Positions 25,604-34,750 of a DNA stretch of 64,000 nt are shown here, piece by piece. The stretch comes from Streptomyces sp. NBC_01241. Lineage in GTDB: Bacteria > Actinomycetota > Actinomycetes > Streptomycetales > Streptomycetaceae. The stretch's first letter is position 1; each line of letters starts with the position of its first letter. The translations under genes were made by a program, and so were the position numbers. Below the pieces are notes generated by a model. It had not been told where the DNA came from. It worked only from the letters and a program-made list of their open reading frames with translations, and did not search any database. The DNA lies in NCBI RefSeq assembly GCF_041435435.1, contig NZ_CP108494.1:5366501-5430500 (forward strand). The letters run 5' to 3'.

Positions 25604-26134
25604 TCATTCGGTCCGGGGAGCCTGGTGCGAGGTCTGCCGGGCGGCCAGTGCCGTGTTGAACCGGGTGAGCAGCGTGCAGAACGTCTCGCGCTCCTCGGGT
25701 GTCCAGTCGTCCGTCACCTGCGTCATGAGTTCGCGGCGGGAGGCGCGGACCTCATCCAGTCGTGCCTGGCCGCGCGGCGACAGCTGGAGCACGACTGCCC
25801 GGCCGTCCTCCGGGTGCGAGGTGCGCTTGACCAGGCCGGTGTCGACGAGCGGTGCGACCTGCCGGGTCACGGTCGAGGAGTCGATTCCCATGCCCTCGGC
25901 CAGTGCCTTGACGCCCATCGGGCCTTCCCGGTCCAGCCGGTTGAGCAGCAGGTAGGCGGCACGGTCCATGGAATTGCGCACTTGGCCGACACCGCCGAGG
26001 CGGGTCTGCTCGGCACGGCGGGCGAATACCGCGACCTGGTGCTGCAGAGCATCGAGGACGTGGTCGGAACCCGTGGATTCGGGGGTCGCGCCCCCGGAAG
26101 GAGACGCAGCTGTCGTCATGTCCTGAGGGGGCAT
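25604..26134 (-). CDS. MarR family transcriptional regulator
   Basis: 176 residues. Winged-helix DNA-binding core: MGVKALAEGMGIDSSTVTRQVAPLVDTGLVKRTSHPEDGRAV in outline, with the recognition helix DSSTVTRQVAPL and the wing RTSHPEDGR. The N-terminal ~30 residues are Pro/Ser/Gly-rich. I chose 26134; a second ATG at 26119 lacks a good ribosome site. It is divergent from ilvA, but its target is not evident. Confidence 0.9.
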   Translation of the reverse strand: MPPQDMTTAASPSGGATPESTGSDHVLDALQHQVAVFARRAEQTRLGGVGQVRNSMDRAAYLLLNRLDREGPMGVKALAEGMGIDSSTVTRQVAPLVDTGLVKRTSHPEDGRAVVLQLSPRGQARLDEVRASRRELMTQVTDDWTPEERETFCTLLTRFNTALAARQTSHQAPRTE

Positions 26135-26289
26135 GGCCGGGGGCTCTCTTCGTGCGGTGTCGGATGGGTGGGGGACAGAGTACGCGGCCTCGGTGCGACG
26201 CGTACCAGCGCTGCACAAACCTGTGGACAACGGGGCGGGCGCAGCTCGGCGAGGCGTCCGGCACTTTGCCGAGCTGCAAGACTTGCCGT

Positions 26290-27519
26290 ATGAACTTCTC
26301 GGCGACCGGCTCTTTTCCCCCGCTGATTCTCGATGACGTCCTCGGGGCGCAGAAGATGCTCTCCGGTGTCGCCAGGGTGACCGCCATGGAGGGCAGCCGC
26401 CACCTGACGGAGCTTGTCGGCGCGCCGGTCCACTTCAAGTGCGAGAACCTGCAGCGGACCGGTTCGTTCAAACTGCGTGGTGCGTACGTACGGATCGCCG
26501 GGCTGTCCCCGGTGGAACGGGCGGCCGGAGTCGTGGCCGCGAGCGCCGGAAACCATGCGCAGGGCGTCGCGCTCGCGTCTGCGTTGCTCGGCGTACGGTC
26601 GACGGTCTTCATGCCGGTCGGGGCACCGCTGCCGAAGGTGGCCGCCACCCGCCAGTACGGGGCGCAGGTCCGGCTGCACGGCCATGTCGTCGACGAGACG
26701 CTGGCCGCCGCCCAGGAGTACGCGCAGGAGACCGGCGCGGTTTTCATCCACCCCTTCGACCACCCGGACATCATCGCGGGACAGGGCACGGTGGGCCTGG
26801 AGATCCTCGAACAGTGCCCCGAGGTGCGCACCATCGTCGTCGGGATCGGCGGCGGCGGTCTCGCCGCGGGCATTGCGGTGGCGGTCAAGGCGCTCCGGCC
26901 CGATGTGCGGATCGTCGGCGTGCAGGCGGCGGGCGCGGCCTGCTATCCGCCGTCGCTGGCCGCGGGGCATCCGGTGTCGATCGGCTCGCTGAACACGATG
27001 GCGGACGGCATCAAGGTGGGGCGCCCCGGCGATGTGCCGTTCGGCCTGGTGAAGGACCTCGTCGACGAGGTCCGTACGGTCTCCGAGGACGAGCTGTCCA
27101 GTGCGCTGCTGCTCTGTCTGGAGCGGGCGAAGCTGGTGGTGGAACCGGCCGGCGTGAGCCCGGTCGCGGCGTTGCTGAGCGATCCGAAGTCGTTCCGCGG
27201 TCCGGTGGTCGCGCTGCTGTCGGGCGGCAACGTGGACCCGTTGCTGATGCAGCGCATCCTGACGCACGGCATGGTCGCGGCCGGCCGCTATCTGAGCCTG
27301 CGGCTGCGGCTGACCGACCGCCCCGGCGCGCTGGCCACGCTGCTGGCCGTGCTCTCGGTCGTGGACGCCAACGTGCTCGACATCGGCCATGTGCGGACCG
27401 ACCCGCGGCTCGGGCTCACCGAGGTCGAGGTGGAGCTGCAGCTGGAGACGAAGGGCCCGGAGCACTGTGAGGAGGTCTCGACGGCGCTGCGTGACGCGGG
27501 CTACCTCGTGATGAGCTGA
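26290..27519 (+). CDS. ilvA: Threonine ammonia-lyase with ACT domain
   Basis: PLP enzyme that turns threonine into 2-oxobutyrate plus ammonia, the first step to isoleucine. 409 residues. Visible are the Lys motif GSFKLRGAY (Lys60), the SAGNHAQG phosphate-side loop, the Gly-rich GIGGGGLAAG and a C-terminal ACT domain from about residue 335 (LRLTDRPGALATLLAVLS), which gives allosteric control. The single ACT domain and the length fit the short actinobacterial form, which may be biosynthetic or catabolic. No strong ribosome site is visible before ATG 26290. Confidence 0.95.
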   Translation: MNFSATGSFPPLILDDVLGAQKMLSGVARVTAMEGSRHLTELVGAPVHFKCENLQRTGSFKLRGAYVRIAGLSPVERAAGVVAASAGNHAQGVALASALLGVRSTVFMPVGAPLPKVAATRQYGAQVRLHGHVVDETLAAAQEYAQETGAVFIHPFDHPDIIAGQGTVGLEILEQCPEVRTIVVGIGGGGLAAGIAVAVKALRPDVRIVGVQAAGAACYPPSLAAGHPVSIGSLNTMADGIKVGRPGDVPFGLVKDLVDEVRTVSEDELSSALLLCLERAKLVVEPAGVSPVAALLSDPKSFRGPVVALLSGGNVDPLLMQRILTHGMVAAGRYLSLRLRLTDRPGALATLLAVLSVVDANVLDIGHVRTDPRLGLTEVEVELQLETKGPEHCEEVSTALRDAGYLVMS

Positions 27520-27669
27520 TCCTTGTGTGTCGCGATGTATCGCGTTACGGTGCCGGCGCGCCGCCCGGTGGCCGCGCGTGTTCGCCGGATGTATTCACCG
27601 GGCGCGGAAAGACCGTCAATCCTAGGATCTGTTGAGGAAGTCACCCCGAACGCACTGGGGGAATCCCGT

Positions 27670-28689
27670 ATGCCAGGCGCCATCCATGCCGAAGGCCTGG
27701 TGAAGACCTTCGGCGACGTAAGAGCACTCGGCGGTGTCGATCTCGATGTGCAGGAAGGCACCGTTCTCGGACTTCTCGGCCCCAACGGCGCAGGCAAGAC
27801 GACGGCCGTGCGCGTCCTCACGACCCTGCTCAGGCCCGACAGCGGCAGGGCCGTCGTGGCGGGCATCGACGTACTGAAGAGACCCGATGAGGTACGCCGC
27901 TCGATCGGCCTCTGCGGCCAGTTCGCCGCCGTCGACGAGTATCTGACCGGCCGCGAGAACCTGCAGATGGTCGGTCAGCTCTACCAGATGAGCAAGCGGG
28001 ACGCGAAGGCCAGGGCGGGGGAGCTGCTGGAGCGGTTCAACCTCGCCGACGCGGCCGACCGTACGGCCAAGACGTACTCCGGAGGCATGCGCCGCCGCCT
28101 CGACCTGGCGGCGGCGCTGGTCGTCTCCCCGCCGGTCATGTTCATGGACGAGCCGACCACCGGCCTCGACCCCCGCAACCGGCAGCAGCTCTGGGGGGTC
28201 ATCGAGGACCTCGTCGCGGGCGGTACGACGCTGCTGCTGACCACGCAGTACCTGGAGGAGGCCGACCATCTCGCGCACGAGATCTGTGTGATCGACCACG
28301 GTCTGGTCATCGCCCGCGGCACCTGCGACCAGCTCAAGGCCCGTACCGGCGGCGAGCGCGTCGAGGTCGTGGTGCACCAGCGCGATCGGATCGACTCGGC
28401 CCGGGCCGTCCTCGCCCGCCTCGGCAAGGGCGAGGTCACCGTCGTCGAGCACATGCGCAAGCTGACGGTCCCGGTCTCCGGCGGAGCCAGGCTGCTGGCC
28501 GAGGTCATCCGCGATCTCGACGCCCGCGGCGTGGAGATCGACGACATCGGACTGCGCCGCCCCACCCTCGACGACGTCTTCCTCTCCCTCACCGGGCACG
28601 CCGCCGAGGCGGAGACCAACGGCGGGAACGGGACCGGGGCGGGCACGGCCGGCAAGGCCGCGCCGGCCGGTACGGAGCCGGTCAAGTGA
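27670..28689 (+). CDS. ABC transporter ATP-binding protein, DrrA type
   Basis: Cytoplasmic ATPase of a drug- or lipid-export ABC-2 system; 339 residues. It has Walker A GPNGAGKTT, signature YSGGMRRRLDLAAAL, Walker B VMFMDEPTTGLD and the C-terminal extension (VEVVVHQRDRID, GVEIDDIGLRRPTLDDVFL) that marks DrrA proteins. GGGGGAA precedes ATG 27670. The GTG of the permease gene overlaps its stop (GTGA), but that gene is only a remnant, so the ATPase has no cognate membrane partner here. Confidence 0.94.
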   Translation: MPGAIHAEGLVKTFGDVRALGGVDLDVQEGTVLGLLGPNGAGKTTAVRVLTTLLRPDSGRAVVAGIDVLKRPDEVRRSIGLCGQFAAVDEYLTGRENLQMVGQLYQMSKRDAKARAGELLERFNLADAADRTAKTYSGGMRRRLDLAAALVVSPPVMFMDEPTTGLDPRNRQQLWGVIEDLVAGGTTLLLTTQYLEEADHLAHEICVIDHGLVIARGTCDQLKARTGGERVEVVVHQRDRIDSARAVLARLGKGEVTVVEHMRKLTVPVSGGARLLAEVIRDLDARGVEIDDIGLRRPTLDDVFLSLTGHAAEAETNGGNGTGAGTAGKAAPAGTEPVK

Positions 28690-28896
28690 GCGCCGTCACC
28701 GGAACCACCCCAGCGCCACCGTCCGGGCCTGCCGGGTGCTCTTCGGCAACCCGGCGTGTCGCCGTCGGACGCCTGGCCGATGGTGCACCCGGTCCGGGCG
28801 TCGCTGCTCCGGTCGCTGCTGATCCTGGTGGTCTTCCACACACTGGCGGTGCGCAGGTACCGGCAGGTCGCGGTCCGAGAGACGCGGCACACGTGA
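28686..28896 (+). pseudogene. Remnant of the ABC-2 permease (DrrB type)
   Basis: GTG 28686 overlaps the ATPase stop exactly where the permease should begin. Three short coding scraps follow, each in a different frame: an N-terminal VSAVTGTTPAPPS; then RATVRACRVLFGNP (frame 2); then VSPSDAWPMVHPVRASLLRS and the last membrane segment to VAVRETRHT, stop at 28896 (frame 1). The order and content match the two ends of an ABC-2 permease, which normally has about 250-280 residues. About 600 bases of the middle are missing. The remnant ends at a long perfect terminator. Confidence 0.8.
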
Positions 28897-28935
28897 GAAA
28901 GCCTCCGGCCCACCGGGCCGGAGGCTTTCTCACGT
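28891..28935. terminator. Bidirectional terminator, 21-bp perfect stem
   Basis: Bases 28891-28911 pair perfectly with 28915-28935 around the loop ACC. It separates the ABC unit from the convergent greA, and an A-rich/T-rich patch in the stem (GAGAAAG/CTTTCTC) gives a weak U-run on either strand. Confidence 0.9.
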
Positions 28936-28948
28936 CAGTGGTGCCGGA

Positions 28949-29446
28949 TCAGCCCGAGTACGGCTTCGCCGCGAGGATCTTCACCGTGGCCATCTTGCCG
29001 TTCGGCAGTTCGTACTCGGCGTCCTCGCCCATCCTCTTGCCGTTCACGCCGGTGCCGAGCGGGGACTGGGGGGAGTACGTCTCGATGTCCGAGCTCGCGT
29101 ACTCACGCGAGGCGAGCAGGAAGGTCAGGGTGTCGTCCGGGTCGCCGTCGAAGGCGATCGTCACCACCATGCCGGGCTCGACCACGCCGTCGTCGGCCGG
29201 TGCCTCGCCCACCTTCGCGTGCTCCAGGAGCTGGGTGAGCTGGCGCACGCGCAGCTCCATCTTGCCCTGCTCCTCCTTGGCCGCGTGGTATCCGCCGTTT
29301 TCCCGGAGGTCACCTTCCTCACGGGCCGCCGCGATCTTTACGGAGATTTCCGTGCGCGCGGGACCAGACAGGTACTCCAGCTCGGCCTTGAGCTGGTTGT
29401 ACGCCTCCTGCGTGAGCCAGGTGACGTTTTCGCTGGTCTGGGTCAC
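28949..29446 (-). CDS. greA: Transcription elongation factor GreA
   Basis: Binds RNA polymerase and stimulates cleavage of backtracked RNA. 165 residues from GTG 29446 (GAGGAG upstream). The N-terminal coiled coil (about 10-80) carries the acidic tip motif AREEGDLRENGGYHAAKEEQ with the catalytic Asp/Glu pair. The C-terminal FKBP-like domain ends in GEDAEYELPNGKMATVKIL. The open frame upstream to 29500 is discounted because of the good ribosome site here. Confidence 0.96.
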   Translation of the reverse strand: MTQTSENVTWLTQEAYNQLKAELEYLSGPARTEISVKIAAAREEGDLRENGGYHAAKEEQGKMELRVRQLTQLLEHAKVGEAPADDGVVEPGMVVTIAFDGDPDDTLTFLLASREYASSDIETYSPQSPLGTGVNGKRMGEDAEYELPNGKMATVKILAAKPYSG

Positions 29447-29629
29447 AGGGTGCTCCTCGTCGGTACTGGGTATACAAAGCATCGCCCTACCCGTAAGCAT
29501 GAGCCTTCACGGGTGGGCGAAACCACGAGCCTAACAATTCCCCGGGAAAAGGGGGAGAAGGTAATCGCCGGGACCGCGTTTTGCGCAGGTCGGCACCGAC
29601 AAGAGCGATGAAGCGCCGGCATGCGGCGG

Positions 29630-30046
29630 TTAACGCGCCGCCCCGCCGTCGGTGGTGCAGCCCAGCAGCTCGACACTGGTCGCCCTGGACGTCGTACGCA
29701 GCGACAGGACGCGGTCGACGCGGTCGGTGCGGTCGTCGAAGCGGAAGTCCTTGCGGGCGACCTCACTGCCGTCCTCGTGCTGCGCGCGGAGGGTGCAGTA
29801 GCCCTTGGCGTCCTTGTCCTTGCGCACCTCCAGGTGCACATCGACACGCGCGTCCGAGACGACCTGGCGCTTGATCACCTCGGCGCTGATCCCCTGCCCG
29901 GTGATGTAGGCGTAACCGATCCAGCCGACCACCCCGAGCAGGACGACGCCCAGCACCGAGCCGATGATCGTGAGCTTGCGGTCCGCGCGCTGGTCCGCGG
30001 AGCGGCCGTAGCGGTTCTCCGGGGGCGCTTCGCGTACCGCCGTCAT
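29630..30046 (-). CDS. DUF4307 membrane protein
   Basis: 138 residues. A polar N-terminus with ENRYGRSADQRADRKL, one membrane segment (LTIIGSVLGVVLLGVVGWIGYAY split over residues 25-47) and an extracellular beta-rich domain (VDVHLEVRKDKDAKGYCTLRAQHEDGSEV in part) are visible. This is the DUF4307 layout. In actinomycetes it is commonly found beside mca, as here. Function unknown. Confidence 0.88.
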   Translation of the reverse strand: MTAVREAPPENRYGRSADQRADRKLTIIGSVLGVVLLGVVGWIGYAYITGQGISAEVIKRQVVSDARVDVHLEVRKDKDAKGYCTLRAQHEDGSEVARKDFRFDDRTDRVDRVLSLRTTSRATSVELLGCTTDGGAAR

Positions 30047-30143
30047 GATCGTTCCTCCTGTGCCGGGGATCGAGGAATTTTCCGCCCCCCGGTTCGGTCA
30101 CTATAGAAGCCTGCCCACGCGCCGAAACACTGAGGATCGAGTC

Positions 30144-31025
30144 TTGACTGAGCAGCTGCGACTGATGGCCGTTCACGCCCACCCCGACGACGAGTCGAGC
30201 AAGGGTGCGGCCACCATGGCCAAGTATGTGTCCGAGGGGGTGGACGTGCTGGTCGTGACCTGCACGGGCGGCGAGCGCGGCTCCATCCTCAACCCCAAGC
30301 TCCAGGGCGACGCGTACATCGAGGAGAACATCCACGAGGTGCGCAAGAAGGAGATGGACGAGGCCCGGGAGATCCTGGGCGTCGGCCAGGAGTGGCTCGG
30401 CTTCGTCGACTCGGGTCTGCCCGAGGGCGACCCGCTGCCGCCGCTGCCGGAGGGCTGCTTCGCGCTGGAGGACGAGGAGAAGGCCGCCGGCCGTCTCGTC
30501 CGCAGCATCCGCGCGTTCCGGCCGCAGGTCGTCACGACGTACGACGAGAACGGCGGGTACCCGCACCCCGACCACATCATGACCCACAAGATCACGATGA
30601 TCGCCTTCGACGGCGCGGCGGACGCCGAGCTGTACCCCGAGTCCGAGTTCGGCCCGGCCTGGCAGCCGCAGAAGCTCTACTACAACCAGGGCTTCAACCG
30701 GCCGCGCACGGTCGCGCTCCACGAGGCGCTGCTGGCCCGCGGCCTGGAGTCCCCGTACGGCGAGTGGCTGGAGCGCTGGAAGGAGTTCGAGCGCGACGAA
30801 CGCACGCTGACCACGCACGTTCCGTGCGCGGACTTCTTCGAGATCCGCGACAAGGCGCTGATCGCGCACGCGACGCAGATCGATCCCGACGGCGGCTGGT
30901 TCCGGGTCCCGATGGACATCCAGAAGGAGGTCTGGCCGACCGAGGAGTACGAGCTGGCGAAGTCTCTCGTCGATACCTCCCTCCCCGAGAGCGACCTCTT
31001 CGCGGGCATCCGCGACAATGCCTGA
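30144..31025 (+). CDS. mca: Mycothiol S-conjugate amidase
   Basis: Zinc hydrolase that cleaves mycothiol-toxin conjugates so that the mercapturic acid can be exported. 293 residues. The metal-binding AHPDDE (12-17) and the distal HPDH (near 140) of the MshB/Mca family are visible, with TGGERGSILNP. I chose TTG 30144, preceded by GAGGA at 7 bases, because it gives the usual N-terminus MTEQLRLMAVHAHPDDE; upstream the frame is not protein-like. The small gene downstream overlaps its end by 8 bases. Confidence 0.95.
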   Translation: MTEQLRLMAVHAHPDDESSKGAATMAKYVSEGVDVLVVTCTGGERGSILNPKLQGDAYIEENIHEVRKKEMDEAREILGVGQEWLGFVDSGLPEGDPLPPLPEGCFALEDEEKAAGRLVRSIRAFRPQVVTTYDENGGYPHPDHIMTHKITMIAFDGAADAELYPESEFGPAWQPQKLYYNQGFNRPRTVALHEALLARGLESPYGEWLERWKEFERDERTLTTHVPCADFFEIRDKALIAHATQIDPDGGWFRVPMDIQKEVWPTEEYELAKSLVDTSLPESDLFAGIRDNA

Positions 31026-31260
31026 TATGTACGCGACCCAGGCACTGACCCATCTCGTCCCTCTCGCCAAGGAGGTCGACGACAACAAGGTGACCCCCGG
31101 CGTTCTCGGCTTCATCGTCTTCGCGGCACTCGCCGTCGGCGTATGGCTGCTGATGAAGTCCATGAACCGGCACATGGGCAAGGTCGACTTCGTGGAGGCC
31201 CCGGACCCGGCGGAGGCGTCCGACGCCCCGGTGGCGGCGGGGTCCGCGAAGCGGAAGTAG
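31018..31260 (+). CDS. Small single-pass membrane protein coupled to mca
   Basis: 80 residues; the ATG lies inside the end of mca, so it is translationally coupled. A short extracellular N-terminus with Lys/Asp (PLAKEVDDNKVTPG) precedes one membrane segment (VLGFIVFAALAVGVWLLM), a basic stretch (KSMNRHMGK) and an acidic/Ala-rich tail ending in Lys-Arg-Lys. Function unknown. An in-frame ATG at 31027 is an alternative start. Confidence 0.82.
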   Translation: MPDMYATQALTHLVPLAKEVDDNKVTPGVLGFIVFAALAVGVWLLMKSMNRHMGKVDFVEAPDPAEASDAPVAAGSAKRK

Positions 31261-31264
31261 GCGC

Positions 31265-31296
31265 GGGGCGGTACCGGGACGTCCGGTGACCGCCCC
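31265..31296. terminator. Hairpin terminator between convergent genes
   Basis: GGGGCGGT (31265-31272) pairs with 31289-31296, with an inner CCGG/CCGG pair. It lies just after the small membrane gene and is followed by direct copies of GGGGCGGTCGTGCCC near 31314 and 31334. Confidence 0.6.
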
Positions 31297-31367
31297 GTAC
31301 GCCTGACGACGGGCGGGGCGGTCGTGCCCCGATGGGGCGGTCGTGCCCGGCCGGGGCAGCGCTGTCC

Positions 31368-34300
31368 TCAGGCGCCGGACGGGCTGGTGCTGGGCGGGAC
31401 CGGTACGCCCATGACCTCCCGGGCGTGGCGCGTCGGCGTCAGGCCCAGGCGCCACGCCTGCCAGCCGTCCTCCAGGTCCACGCCGCGGTTCAGTACCACC
31501 CGGAACGCCTCCGCGCAGTCCTCCAGCTTGCTGTCGCGCGTCGGGTGTCCCGCCAGGAGCAGGTCGGCCAGTTCCTGCTGGGCCACCACCGTGCCCACCT
31601 CGCTGCCGCCCGGCGACGCGTACGGAAGCAGCGTGCAGCGCAGGAAACGGGCCCAGTCCGCGCCCCGCGTGTCGCCGTAGGAGCCGAACAGCTCCGCCGC
31701 CTCGTCGCACAGCTCCAGCGCCTGCGGGGCGCGGTTGTTGCCCGCGTCGATCAGGGCCAGCTCCAGGCATGTCCACGCCTCGCCGTGGGCGACCCCGATG
31801 CGCCGGAAGTCGGCCCGGGCGTCGACCAGGAGCTGACGGGCGAAGCCGGAGTTGCGGAGGTTCCCGGTCTGCGCGGCCCGCTGGTCGCGGGTGACCCGGC
31901 CCGAGTGGTGCCGGGCGCACGCCAGCCCGTACACGTCCCGCATCCGGGAGAACATCGTCCGGGCCCGCTCCAGCTGCCGCACGGCCTGGTCGGTGTCGCC
32001 GTTCTCCTCCAGGGCCTGGCCCAGGTAGTACCGCGTCCACGCCTCGCCGCGCGCGTCCTCGTTGTCGCGGTGGCGGGCCAGGGCCAGGCTGAGCTCCTCG
32101 GCCGCCAGGGCCGGGTCGTCGTCGAGCAGTCGCGCGCGGGCCAGCTGGGTCAGCGCCCACGCCTCGCCGCGCTCGTCACGGGTGCGGCTGTACAGGTCCA
32201 GGGCCGTGCGCAGCGCGTCCTTCGCCCGCGCCACGTCGCCCATCCGCAGCAGGGTCTGGCCCAGCTGGAACTGCGTCCACGCCTCGCCGTGCAGCGACTC
32301 GCCCTCCCGGTGCAGGGCCAGCGCCGTGTCCAGGAGGGTCAGCGCCTCGGCCAGGTGGGCCCGGTCCCGTTCGACGGCGGCCAGGGCGTGCAGCGACCAG
32401 GCCCGGTCCTCGGCCTGCTCCTCGGAGGACTGCAACGCGATCGCCTCGCGCAGCCGCGCCGACGCCTCGGTCAGATTGCCCTGGTGGTGCAGGGTGATGC
32501 CGAGCGAGCAGAGCGCCAGCGCCGTACCCGCCTCGTTCTGCGCCTCGCGGTAGAGCCCGACGACCGACGACAGCGTGGTGCGGGCCTTGTCCAGCTCGCC
32601 GAGCTGACGGGCCGCGATGCCGGTGCGCCACTGCACGGACCGCTCCAGCAGCCCCTTGTCCACGGCCTGAGTCAACTCGCTGATCTCGCCCAGCCGGTAG
32701 AGGTCGCCGCGCAGCAGGCAGTAGTCGCACAGCGCGCCCAGCAGATACAGCACGGCCCCTTGGTCGACGCCCTCCGCGTGCCGCAGCGCCGACGTGATGA
32801 AGCTCGACTCGTCGTCCAGCCAGCGCAGCGCCGATTCCAGCGAACCGAATCCGTGCGAGCCGAACTGCCCGGCCCGGGTGGACATCTTGCCGTCCACCAT
32901 GCGGATCACCGCACCGGCCAGCTCCGCGTAGTTCTTGATCAGCCGCTCCTGCGCGGCCGTACGGTCCGCCGCCGCCTCCTCGTCCCGCAGCCGGTCCAGG
33001 GCGAAGCCCCGTACGAGATCGTGGAGCCGGTAGCGCGAGCCCCGTACGTGGTCCAGGAGCCCGGCCCCGGCCAGGGCCGTCAGCAGCCGCTCGGCCTCCT
33101 GCTCGTCGGCGGAGAGCAGCGCGGCCGCCGCCGCGGCGCCCAGGCTGGCCCGCCCGGCCAGCGCGAGCCGGCGCAGCAGCCGCCGCGCCTGTTCGGACTG
33201 GTCGGTGTAGCGCAGCCACAGCGCCCGCTCGACCGGCGCGACCGGACCGTACGCGGCGAGATCGGCGGCGAGGGCGCCGCGGGTACGGGCGCCGAGCGAG
33301 GAGCCCGCTGTGCGCAGCGCCAACGGCAGCCCGCCGCACAACTCGACGATGCTGTCCGTCGACCGGGCGTCGTACGGCTCCTTCTGCGCCGTACCGGCCG
33401 CCTCGCGCAGCAGCTCCTCCGCGCCCGCCGCGTCCAGCGCGCCGACCGGCAGGTGATGGACCCGGGCCGGAAGGTCGGCGGGCAGCTCCAGGGGCTCGCG
33501 GGCGGTGACCAGGACGAGGCTGTCGGAGCGCTCGGGGACCAGCGTGCGGACCTGGGCCGCGTCGGCCGCGTCGTCGAGGACGATCGTCACGGGCGTGCCG
33601 GTCAGATGCTGGTGGTACAGCTCGCTCAGCCGCCGCACCTGCTGCTCGGCGGAGGCCCTCTCGCGGAACAGCAACTGCTCGCGGGGCGCGCCCAGCCGGT
33701 TCAGGAGATGCAGCAGCGCGTCCCGGGTCGGCAGCGGCGCCTCCCCGGACACATTGCCGCGCAGGTCCACCACGCACGCACCCCGGAACTGATCCTTCAG
33801 GTTGCGCGCCGCCCGCACCGCGAGCGTGGTGCGTCCCGCGCCGGGCGTGCCGTGCAGGACGACGACGGTCGGCTTGGTCTCCGTCGACGCGCGGGCCTCG
33901 CGCACCCACTGCGCGATCTGCGCCAGCTCGGCCCGGCGGCCGGCGAACGGCCCGTCGGCGGCGGGCAGGTGGTCGAACGACTGGTCGAGGAGCGCGCGCA
34001 TACGGGCTGCGGCGCTGCGGTCCCCGCCCCGCAGCTGCGGGGCGGTCCGCGACTGCGCGGGGATCTTTTTCGCCGGTGTGCGCGACGACGCGGTGAGCAT
34101 CCGCTGCTGGTCGAGGAACGGGCGGATGCCCCGTACCTCCAGCGCCGCCAGCCACTGCAGCCGCAGCTGTTCGGCGCCGCCGGGCTGGCCGAGCGCACCC
34201 GCGCGGCGGTGGGCGGCGGGCCAGTGCGACGCGGTGACCTTGGCGACGGTCGCCGTGGCCCCCGCGACCGCGACGACGGCGCCCGCGCCGAGGGCCGGCC

Positions 34301-34610
34301 CCGTCGCCGTACCGAACGCGACATCGGCGCCGAAGGCGGCGACCGCGGCAACTCCCGTGACCAACAGGGGAGTTCCGAGGGTGGTCCGGCTGAACCGCTG
34401 CGACAGCGGCTGCTGCCCTGCCTCCGCCGCGTCCAGCGCCTGGAGATACGCGGCGTACTCGTCGGCCGCGGCGGCGGTCAGAGAATCGAGCGCCGCCCGC
34501 CCGCGTGCTGTCAGCGCACCGGCGTCGGCCCGCCCGCCCGAGCGCCTTACCTCTTCCTCGACGGCGCGAACCAACAGCCCTTCGGCTTCAGCCCGATGGC
34601 TGTCCCGCAT
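31368..34610 (-). CDS. Membrane-associated STAND NTPase with NB-ARC and TPR repeats
   Basis: 1080 residues from ATG 34610, set by GGAGGGGG 7 bases upstream. The N-terminal ~100 residues are helical, followed by two hydrophobic hairpin segments (about 88-140). An NB-ARC ATPase starts near residue 245: P-loop VVLHGTPGAGRTTLA with Arg where Walker A has Lys, Walker B TIVLDDAADAAQV, LVTAREPL, and GGLPLALRTAGSSLG. A winged-helix region and then many TPR units (LYLLGALCDY to the end, with repeated GEAWTRYYLGQAL, GEAWALTQLARARL, GEAWTCLELALID) follow. Such proteins are signal-sensing switches, often in regulation or phage defence. The trigger and output are unknown. Confidence 0.9.
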   Translation of the reverse strand: MRDSHRAEAEGLLVRAVEEEVRRSGGRADAGALTARGRAALDSLTAAAADEYAAYLQALDAAEAGQQPLSQRFSRTTLGTPLLVTGVAAVAAFGADVAFGTATGPALGAGAVVAVAGATATVAKVTASHWPAAHRRAGALGQPGGAEQLRLQWLAALEVRGIRPFLDQQRMLTASSRTPAKKIPAQSRTAPQLRGGDRSAAARMRALLDQSFDHLPAADGPFAGRRAELAQIAQWVREARASTETKPTVVVLHGTPGAGRTTLAVRAARNLKDQFRGACVVDLRGNVSGEAPLPTRDALLHLLNRLGAPREQLLFRERASAEQQVRRLSELYHQHLTGTPVTIVLDDAADAAQVRTLVPERSDSLVLVTAREPLELPADLPARVHHLPVGALDAAGAEELLREAAGTAQKEPYDARSTDSIVELCGGLPLALRTAGSSLGARTRGALAADLAAYGPVAPVERALWLRYTDQSEQARRLLRRLALAGRASLGAAAAAALLSADEQEAERLLTALAGAGLLDHVRGSRYRLHDLVRGFALDRLRDEEAAADRTAAQERLIKNYAELAGAVIRMVDGKMSTRAGQFGSHGFGSLESALRWLDDESSFITSALRHAEGVDQGAVLYLLGALCDYCLLRGDLYRLGEISELTQAVDKGLLERSVQWRTGIAARQLGELDKARTTLSSVVGLYREAQNEAGTALALCSLGITLHHQGNLTEASARLREAIALQSSEEQAEDRAWSLHALAAVERDRAHLAEALTLLDTALALHREGESLHGEAWTQFQLGQTLLRMGDVARAKDALRTALDLYSRTRDERGEAWALTQLARARLLDDDPALAAEELSLALARHRDNEDARGEAWTRYYLGQALEENGDTDQAVRQLERARTMFSRMRDVYGLACARHHSGRVTRDQRAAQTGNLRNSGFARQLLVDARADFRRIGVAHGEAWTCLELALIDAGNNRAPQALELCDEAAELFGSYGDTRGADWARFLRCTLLPYASPGGSEVGTVVAQQELADLLLAGHPTRDSKLEDCAEAFRVVLNRGVDLEDGWQAWRLGLTPTRHAREVMGVPVPPSTSPSGA

Positions 34611-34750
34611 GTGAATCCCCCTCCTGATACGACAACGACATCCGCCTCGGCCGATGTTGCCGCCCAGTGTCCTGGGTACGGCGCGACGGCGCGAGGGGAA
34701 CGAGTCGGCCGACCGGGCCTGAGAGAGGATGTGGGTGTGCCGTCTCGCCC

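Noticed and set aside
28686..29534. 282-codon frame from the permease GTG reading through to 29534
   Set aside because: It is antisense to greA and passes through a perfect terminator; the permease-like residues lie in the other two frames.
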